Positions 59,101 through 64,000 of a stretch of 64,000 nt of DNA are shown one piece after another. Position numbers and translations under genes: made by a program. The notes below the pieces were generated by a model. That model had not been told where the DNA came from. It saw nothing but the letters and a program-made list of their open reading frames with translations, and ran no database searches. The stretch's first letter is position 1, and the number at the start of each line of letters is the position of its first letter. The DNA is from Eublepharis macularius (Eukaryota; Chordata; Lepidosauria; Squamata; Eublepharidae): the NCBI RefSeq assembly GCF_028583425.1, contig NC_072790.1, forward strand, positions 159,644,397-159,708,396, read 5' to 3'.

Positions 59101-61923
59101 TTGAGTCCCACAGGCACATAGCCCAATGTACAGAGATTTGGTATGTGCTGGTATCACCCCCTTACCCCACTCTACTAGTTTCGAGAGGTAATAAACTTGA
59201 CATAGATTTGGGCCATGTACATTGGACTCAATGCAGATAGGATTCTTTTCAATTATTTTAATAAACAAATGAGTAGCAGATAAGCCAGGGATAATCCCAA
59301 TCAGCCAAGTGAACCTAGATCCTACATTGCTGGAGCCATGTCTGAATCATGCTCAAGCGGTCTTTTTCCCCCACCTCAGTTCCTTGCAACCTACCCTAGC
59401 AGTCCATTCTGAAGTTTTTCGTTCTTCCATAAATGATATTTTTGTTTCTTTTGCACGCAGAGGTGGAGTAATAGACCTTCCTGGAGATGCAGTTGGAGTA
59501 GCTAATGGTGTAGTACGAAGACTAGATCTCAAAATAGACTGTGGAGTAAAACCAGGGAAGCCAGAGGAAGATGTAGATGTCAAAGCTTTAGCTCTCTAAA
59601 GAGAAAAATGACACCACAGATGATAATTTTGAACACGTTTGGGAGTAGAGAAAAATTCTACTGCACACAACCATTACAACTTAATTACAACATTTGATTT
59701 ATATACTGCCCTACAGGACAACTTAATACTCACTTGGAGCGGTTTATAAAGTGTGCTATTATTTATTATCCCCATGACAATCACCATGCGAGGTGAGTGG
59801 GGCTAACCCAAGATCACGCAGCTGGCTTCAAGCAGAGGATTGGGGAATCAAACCCAGCTCTCCAGATTAGAATCCTGCTGCTCTTAACCACTACATTAAA
59901 CTTGCACAAAGGTATTTCATTTGTTGACTTTTAAAAACAACAACTACAACATCATCATTTGATTTATATACTGCCCTTCAGGACAACTTAATGCCACACT
60001 CAGAGCAGTTTACAAAGTGTTTTATTATCCTCATTATAATCATCCTATGAGGTGGGTGGGGCTGAGAGAGTTCAGAAGAGCTGTGACTGACCCAAGGTCA
60101 CCCAGATGGCTTTAAGCGGAGGAGTGGGCAATCAAACTGAGTTCTCTAGATTAGAATCCTGCCACTCTTAACCACTACACCAAACTGGCTCTCTTTTTGG
60201 AATTTTGGTTTTAAATTTCTAACTCTCCTATACCAAGGCACCAAATAAAGGGGGAGGACTACAACTAACCCCTCCAAAAGCCCCCCGCCAAAGAAGTTGA
60301 AGAATACACGTAAAAACTAAATTGTTTTCAATTCAATATATTCTAAACTAAATAAATTAATATTCTTTAATGAATATTCAGAAAGCATATAATCATCACA
60401 CACAAAAACTCTCCTATTGTTAACTGCAAGATAAAAGATCAAACAAGCTGAACAGGTTCACTTAGCCTTCACTGTTCTATATACCTTAACAACTGCAGGA
60501 GTTTCCAGTAATTTTAATTCTGGTGCACTTGTGAGGTTCTTATGTAGCAGCATGGAACATCGAGGATTTGAGCGCAATGGACTAGAAAGCATGCAAGAAG
60601 CTCTTGGCGACACCTGCAAATTACTTCCAAGGGGAGGAGAGCAAAGACCAACAGGCTGAACCACCAAATCGAGCAATCTGCAAATGTGCCAAATTTTTAA
60701 AAGTGAATTGAATTGTTTTGTACAGCACAGTAACACTTATCCCCACATAGCACAAAGATTCACCATGAACTCTGTATTTGAGGAGGGTTATAGAACTATA
60801 CTCGTGATCCCTGCCCCAACCTAGATTACCTGAAGTATTATAATTTAATGTCATATCAGTCTATTCCCACGGTTCACCTGTCATCTTAGTTTAGTAATAA
60901 AATGCTGTCTGAAGCATGCTACTACTACGCTGCAAAGTTAAGAGACGTACAAACAAAAATTATATTACTTATGGGTAGGTTATGTCATGGTACCTTTCAA
61001 CTCTCATCACATCAGACAATACTATTAGATGCAATTACTCTTGACTTCAGTAGATAGATAAAACCTGCTGATGAACTGCAAGTATTCTTCTGATTATTAC
61101 TATTAAAGAATTTTACCTGGAGCATTTCCTTAAAGATTTAGTAACAGGGGTTCCTACAAATGGATCAGGTAACTCTGTGTCAGCACAACAGTCCAGTCTG
61201 GATGGCTGTTCCTCAGTACTGGGTTTTAAAACAGAGCACGAAGTTCATAAAAATAACTCCTATGCAATCTCTTTTGTACCTGAACAAAGTTTACAACTAA
61301 TAAAAGAGCAGCCAGGTGAATAAATTAATGTGTACTACTTCCCCCAGATCCTTAAAAAAATCAAAACTTTTGCAGGATGGCTTGATTTTATTCCTCCACC
61401 TTCCCCCCAATAGATGCAAAATGTACAGTACCATACAAAAAAGAGTATGTAGCAATACCAGACTATTCATCAGGATCCTTAAAACTAATATTTATTAGGA
61501 TTTTTAAAAACTACTTACCTATCATTTTGAAATGATTTTCTTTTCTGTTCTGCTCCCATCCACACCTCTCCAATTTTGGAAAGTACATTACTGATGAAAG
61601 TTGCTTTTGTAATTACATTCCCTGTAGCAACATGCTTTGCAATTGTTGATAATGGCTTTGGTCTTAAAACTAAAAGAAGAAAAAACTGATATTAAAACAC
61701 TAAGACTTGTTTTAAGAGTTTCACTGCTGTCCAACAAAATGAGAAATTTACCTTCCCGCCGAAGTGATGAAGGCAAATGGTATGGTTTGGCTCGCTCAAC
61801 AGCTAACTTCCTTTGTACTCTAGGCAGGACCTTTCCATACTGTTCTAATATAGAATTTCTGGCAACTGATCTCTCTCTCCAACGGGGATCACGATCATTC
61901 TGTTTAACAGTGAAGGGAGAGGA
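39533..61923 (-). CDS. AHCTF1: AHCTF1 (ELYS nucleoporin), 13 C-terminal coding exons
   Basis: Thirteen exons with GT-AG borders chain in phase to 4158 nt, giving 1385 residues and the stop; human ELYS is about 2266 residues, so the N-terminal beta-propeller and helical part must lie beyond 61.9 kb. ELYS binds chromatin and seeds post-mitotic nuclear pore assembly by recruiting the Nup107-160 complex. Visible marks, numbered from the first residue here: a KISF motif at 258-261 (fits the PP1-docking RVxF consensus), a long acidic low-complexity middle, eight or so S/T-P plus basic motifs in the 2083-nt exon, a true AT-hook RKRGRPRK at about 1037-1044, paired FFFSPP (1225) and FVFSPP (1260) motifs, and the family C-terminus with GSWSPPP and [13 protein letters not shown]. 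The introns hold many transposons, but the coding exons show no break. Borders are from sequence alone. Confidence 0.93.
40723..41253 (-). pseudogene. hAT transposase C-terminal remnant (ZMYM/TTF-type)
   Basis: From 40932 to 40723 the minus strand is open and reads [40 protein letters not shown], then a segment ending KARKAHF and a stop: the conserved hAT C-terminal dimerisation domain (TxATAERSFSxLKxIKxxLRSxMxxxRL). Upstream are [20 protein letters not shown] and, at 41038-41253, [20 protein letters not shown], in other frames or separated by a stop (VSL then stop before ILLTIP). So the domain ending is preserved but the gene is dead. Confidence 0.85.
41254..42329. other. Interior of the hAT element, nothing coding recognised
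   Basis: AT-rich sequence between the transposase remnant and the Penelope-like insert. Several open stretches (for example 41780-42193) have no recognisable domain. Confidence 0.4.
42439..42494. repeat. (TA)n microsatellite in the Penelope left arm
   Basis: Nearly pure TA repeat of about 56 bp. The matching place in the right arm (about 44020) has only a short TATATATATG, so the expansion arose after insertion. Confidence 0.92.
43208..43790 (-). pseudogene. GIY-YIG endonuclease remnant of the Penelope-like element
   Basis: Two minus-strand open stretches. 43208-43621 reads [20 protein letters not shown], then [19 protein letters not shown], and ends [12 protein letters not shown], the GIY-YIG nuclease and C-terminus of a Penelope ORF; in LMCVG the usual Tyr of the YVG motif is Cys. 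43578-43790 in another frame holds [10 protein letters not shown], the zinc-binding linker. A frameshift separates them. Confidence 0.8.
44085..44285. repeat. Low-complexity TC and TA tracts
   Basis: A (TC)n run at about 44110-44128, followed by TA-rich sequence to 44240 and a direct duplication of CACGTGACTCTCCACA at about 44240 and 44263. All within the right arm of the Penelope-like element. Confidence 0.85.
44815..45400 (-). mobile_element. Probable LINE 3' tail
   Basis: AT-rich, starts with a T-run and ATTTATTTTTATAAATATAAGC, similar in character to the 3' end of the second LINE at 22330. No coding domain; low confidence in the family. Confidence 0.4.
45401..45980. other. Right end of the hAT element
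   Basis: Contains two related GC-rich phrases, CTTGAGCCCCTCAGCCCCC (about 45556) and GCTCAAGCCCCTCAGCCCCC (about 45636), with long G and C runs, common in hAT subterminal regions. No coding sequence recognised. Confidence 0.45.
47408..47656 (-). mobile_element. Sauria-type SINE, minus strand
   Basis: Carries ACAACAACCACCCTGTGAGG, the AGGTTAGGCTGAGAG body and the head side ending CATACCAGCTCTC. Lies just downstream of the AHCTF1 exon at 47727. Confidence 0.78.
47727..47833 (-). CDS. AHCTF1: AHCTF1 penultimate exon, residues 1285-1320
   Basis: 107 nt, acceptor TTTCTTTAG, donor CCAA/GTATGC. Encodes [20 protein letters not shown] followed by the basic stretch [15 protein letters not shown]. Confidence 0.85.
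47834..48964. other. AHCTF1 intron, nothing recognised
   Basis: No supported exon or repeat family. Confidence 0.45.
48965..49098 (-). CDS. AHCTF1: AHCTF1 exon, residues 1240-1284
   Basis: 134 nt, acceptor TAATATTAG, donor GAGCTG/GTAAGT. Encodes [34 protein letters not shown] and ends RIVEEL at phase 0. Confidence 0.9.
49099..51017. other. AHCTF1 intron, nothing recognised
   Basis: Open frame from the large exon reads on to 50812 but is intronic. Otherwise only AT-rich unique sequence, with no repeat I can name. Confidence 0.45.
51018..53100 (-). CDS. AHCTF1: AHCTF1 large exon with AT-hook, residues 546-1240
   Basis: 2083 nt, acceptor ATCTTTTTAG, donor AAAG/GTAATC. Starts [20 protein letters not shown]. 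The open frame runs on into the intron to 50812, but the donor at 51018 is chosen because it joins in phase to [12 protein letters not shown] of the next exon. The second half is a series of basic motifs next to [59 protein letters not shown] (the AT-hook, about 51604-51627), PSRRTTRSA and TKRRSTRVK. Ends [18 protein letters not shown]. Confidence 0.93.
53594..53760 (-). CDS. AHCTF1: AHCTF1 exon, residues 490-545
   Basis: 167 nt, acceptor CTTTTTCAG, donor AAT/GTAAGT. Encodes [20 protein letters not shown], a Glu-rich stretch, and [10 protein letters not shown]. Confidence 0.88.
53880..54090. mobile_element. MITE-like interspersed repeat
   Basis: Begins GTAGCGGTGTTGGTCTGCAG and ends with CTAAGGTGCCATTGGACTC and CATATCCTGCTGTT; the two sides are imperfect inverted copies (GGTCTGCAGTAGAACAGC; CCAGAGGCACCTTAGAGAC). 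Recognised as a widespread reptile repeat, class not certain. Confidence 0.6.
54091..55593. other. AHCTF1 intron, nothing recognised
   Basis: AT-rich sequence with no supported exon or named repeat. Confidence 0.4.
55594..55700 (-). CDS. AHCTF1: AHCTF1 exon, residues 454-490
   Basis: 107 nt, acceptor TATACAAAG, donor AAAT/GTACGT. Encodes [20 protein letters not shown] and ends EPAGADAK. The donor is weak but keeps phase. Confidence 0.78.
55701..56488. other. AHCTF1 intron, nothing recognised
   Basis: No supported exon or named repeat. Confidence 0.4.
56489..56609 (-). CDS. AHCTF1: AHCTF1 exon, residues 414-454
   Basis: 121 nt, acceptor GTTCATAG, donor AGAAG/GTAACT. Encodes [20 protein letters not shown] and ends HVPSNR, in phase on both sides. 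Confidence 0.82.
56610..57765. other. AHCTF1 intron with one unassigned open stretch
   Basis: A minus-strand frame of 109 codons at 56744-57073 has no recognisable domain, and no splice sites would join it in phase to the AHCTF1 exons on either side. Treated as intron. Confidence 0.45.
57766..58186 (-). CDS. AHCTF1: AHCTF1 exon, acidic, residues 274-414
   Basis: 421 nt, donor GCTG/GTATGT. The acceptor is an AAAG preceded by an unusual A-run and then a T-run, so the start is the least certain border of the gene. Encodes [20 protein letters not shown] and a Glu/Asp/Ser-rich stretch ending DVEQLA. Confidence 0.8.
58187..59394. other. AHCTF1 intron, nothing recognised
   Basis: No supported exon. 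58260-58440 has the look of an interspersed repeat, but I cannot name it. Confidence 0.4.
59395..59595 (-). CDS. AHCTF1: AHCTF1 exon with KISF motif, residues 207-273
   Basis: 201 nt, phase 0 at both ends, acceptor TTCTCTTTAG, donor AGG/GTAGGT. Encodes [20 protein letters not shown], then a stretch with five TP/SP sites ([18 protein letters not shown]) and KISFMEE. The donor could be one base to the left, but only the chosen one keeps phase. Confidence 0.88.
59690..59906 (-). mobile_element. Sauria-type SINE, minus strand
   Basis: From ACATTTGATTTATATACTGC to CTCTTAACCACTACATTAAA, same consensus as 6985-7260. The head lacks the final GCCAGTTTGG. Confidence 0.85.
59941..60193 (-). mobile_element. 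Sauria-type SINE, minus strand, second tandem copy
   Basis: From CATCATCATTTGATTTATAT to CCAAACTGGCTCTC. Lies only about 35 bp from the previous copy in the same orientation, within one AHCTF1 intron. Confidence 0.87.
60485..60677 (-). CDS. AHCTF1: AHCTF1 exon, residues 142-206
   Basis: 193 nt, acceptor CATTTGCAG, donor AAG/GTATAT. Encodes [32 protein letters not shown] and ends ETPAVVK at phase 0. Confidence 0.9.
61117..61218 (-). CDS. AHCTF1: AHCTF1 exon, residues 108-142
   Basis: 102 nt, acceptor AAAACCCAG, donor CCAG/GTAAAA. Encodes [19 protein letters not shown] and [15 protein letters not shown]. Confidence 0.85.
61519..61669 (-). CDS. AHCTF1: AHCTF1 exon, residues 58-108
   Basis: 151 nt, acceptor TTCTTTTAG, donor GATAG/GTAAGT. 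Encodes [19 protein letters not shown] then a segment ending [10 protein letters not shown]; enters in phase with the exon above. Confidence 0.88.
61752..61923 (-). CDS. AHCTF1: AHCTF1 exon, residues 1-58 of the visible part
   Basis: 172 nt, acceptor CACTTGCAG, donor GGGAAG/GTAAAT. Starts phase 0 with [20 protein letters not shown] and ends LPSSLRRE plus one base. The preceding exon is outside the window. Confidence 0.88.
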
Positions 61924-62739
61924 CTGCAAGTGAATATTTTTAGAAATAATTCAAATATACAAAGGGTAAATTGGCATCTCATTTACATATGCACCAAATG
62001 ACAAATTCTATCCTAGATCAGTATGACATGGTGAAGTTGCACATTGCATAGTTCACCAAAGAGACTTGGAGATATTGTATCTGCCAATTGTTAATATATT
62101 AACTGACTGAACGATGTTAGTGAACAAATTGGAAGCAGGGATATTTATTTATTTGTTACCACATATTAGTACTGTAACTCACCACAAGCTTGAGAAATTT
62201 ATTTATTTGTAGCCCATTCTACATTGAAGTATCAGCGAACACAATAACTATATGGCAATAAAGAAGGCTGCAAACATAAAAGATTACTGATTTGGGATGA
62301 AAGAGTTTTATTTGGAAAGTTTCAATCAGGATAACTGGCAGCCAAAAAAAGAATGTATAAGAAGTGCATATGTTAGAAAACTGAGAGAACCTTTAAGTTT
62401 CTTTTTGGGATAATCAGTATGATTAGAACTACCAAATTAATTCTGCCTTTTGATTTGCCATTTTGGTTGAGGAATTGTCATGAGGGCAAGGTCAAATACA
62501 AGACACTATAGACTACCCTATGGAGTTCACTGTCACCTAGTAGGCAGTGTTCTTTAATATGCTTGCACTTACTCTTGAAACCACAAATGCAGCTACATTC
62601 AGTTTATGACTAGGAAACCAGGAAATGAATTATAGCTATGTGCTTCTTAGGAATCCCACTTAAGCTCCAATGGCTCCTAGGTGAAATTTTCTGGGGTGAT
62701 ATGTACAGGCATGTCTCAGTGCCAGTTTCAAGAAAAACA
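61924..62739. other. AHCTF1 intron, nothing recognised
   Basis: AT-rich sequence. The exon upstream of 61923 was looked for here and not found. Confidence 0.45.
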
Positions 62740-64000
62740 GGGTTAACATACCTGTAACTTATGTTCATCGAGTTCTTCTGTGCTGACACACATGGGGACT
62801 GCACAGGCGCAGGCCAGCCGCCGAAAAATTCTTCATCGCTTCTATAGCTCCGAAGGGGCCGTTTGTCGCGCGCCTCAGCGACCGTTTCCCGCCCAAACGG
62901 TCACATGTCCTTCCAGCGACCAACAGCCCCTTCCCTCAGTTCTCCCTTGCCGCTGCTATCCAATACACATAGGCATGACCTTTCAAATCACCAATTCTCA
63001 TTATTGTTATCATACCTGTTGTTATTCTGCATTGGAATTCACAGCGGGGCAGGAGGGAGGGATGTGTGTCAGCACAGAAGAACTCGATGAACATAAGTTA
63101 CAGGTATGTTAACCCTGTTTTCATCTTCGTTCTTCTGTGCCTCCACACATGGGAGAGTACCAACCTTCACACAATATGGAAGGTGGGGTGAAATCCAACT
63201 CAATTTTATTATGTATCATCAGTCCTAGTACAAGGACCAAAAAATAAATAAATTTTGTTCAATAACATTTAACTTGTTCAATAAATATATACATATATAC
63301 AAATATACACAAATTGTCATTGTCAATTAGTACAATAACACCCTGCAGCATCCTTTCAGGAAAACAGGGAGTGGAGGACAGCTTTGGCCACAGAAACCTC
63401 TTGCTCTGCATTGACATCCATAGCATAATGCTTAACAAAAGTGTCAGCAGAGGACCACGTAGCTGCCTTACAGATATTAACCAGAGGCACACCCCTGATG
63501 AGCGCCGATGAGGCAGCCTGAGAACGCGGGGAATGGGCTTTGACCTCGAGTGGGCAAACCACCCCGGCCAGAGCATAGGCCCTACTAATGGCCGACACAA
63601 TCCACCGCGACAGAGTCTGTGAAGAAGCCCTGTGACCCTTGTCCTTGGCCCCAAAACAGACAAACAAGTGAGGACTACTACGGAAGTCCCTTGTCCTATC
63701 CAAGTAAAAAGCCAAGGCCCTCCTTAGACCTAAGGTAAGAAGGGTCTTCTCCCCTCTGGAAGATGGCTGCGGAAAAAACGCAGGCAGCGTAATTTCCTGC
63801 GACAGGTGAAAAGCAGACACTACCTTGGGCAGGAACTTAAGGCATGGCCGCAGGACCACTCTATAACTATGGAATAGAAGGAAAGGTGGGTCAGCCCTAA
63901 GCGCTGACAACTCACTAACCCTCCTGGCAGACGTTATAGCCACCAAAAACGCCACCTTGTAGGACAACAAGTCCAAGGGGCATGTGGCTAATGGCTTAAA
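62740..64000 (-). mobile_element. DIRS-type element, 3' end, running off the window
   Basis: Left terminal repeat (about 62745-62950, starting with the AGGGTTAACATACCTGTAAC tip), internal complementary region (about 63070-63160) and the tyrosine recombinase region at 63356-63976. The recombinase frame is open over 206 residues as far as the window shows, with the SARRVSELSAL arginine block, the HSPRSQAASSAL block and [18 protein letters not shown]. CpG content is higher than in the other copies, which suggests a younger insertion. The rest of the element is outside the window, so whether it is whole cannot be judged. Confidence 0.88.

Overview
This is vertebrate nuclear DNA, most likely from a squamate reptile (a gecko fits best, but that is a judgement from repeat content, not proof). 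Pointers are spliced vertebrate genes with long introns, tRNA-derived SINEs of the Sauria type, several DIRS-type tyrosine-recombinase retroelements, Penelope-like elements with GIY-YIG domains, an L1-clade LINE, CR1-like LINE tails and a hAT transposon. There are no operons or bacterial signals.

Two host genes lie on the minus strand. The right-hand one is AHCTF1 (ELYS, the AT-hook nucleoporin). Thirteen consecutive coding exons, from 61923 down to the stop codon at 39533, chain in phase to 1385 C-terminal residues; the N-terminal part lies beyond the right edge. The left-hand one is a kinesin-3-like motor gene, most likely KIF28. Three consecutive motor exons are visible (15983-16174, 7987-8190, 6069-6104); its first exon was not located and its downstream exons lie beyond the left edge.

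Layout: 1-5440 is a 99-bp tandem satellite with dyad symmetry, followed by a short 113-bp tandem repeat, both probably inside a KIF28 intron. 6-16 kb holds KIF28 exons separated by a near full-length DIRS fossil (8.56-14.45 kb) and smaller repeats. 16.2-35.6 kb is a nested stack: DIRS pieces flank an L1, which carries a Penelope element and a second LINE with a 14-bp target duplication, and that LINE holds another DIRS. 32.6-33.7 kb looks like a solo LTR. 35.6-39.5 kb is quiet sequence with SINE and CR1 relics. 39.5-47.8 kb is the last AHCTF1 intron: a DIRS fossil holding a hAT transposon that in turn holds a Penelope-like element. 47.7-61.9 kb carries the remaining AHCTF1 exons with modest repeats. 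From 62.75 kb to the right edge lies the 3' end of another DIRS copy whose recombinase frame is open as far as the window shows.

No new multi-gene system was found. The most unusual items are the satellite whose two strands encode nearly the same 33-residue peptide, the three-deep nested insertion next to the terminal AHCTF1 splice site, the 2-kb Penelope-like element with inverted flanks and a target duplication, and the DIRS ends with their internal complementary junctions.
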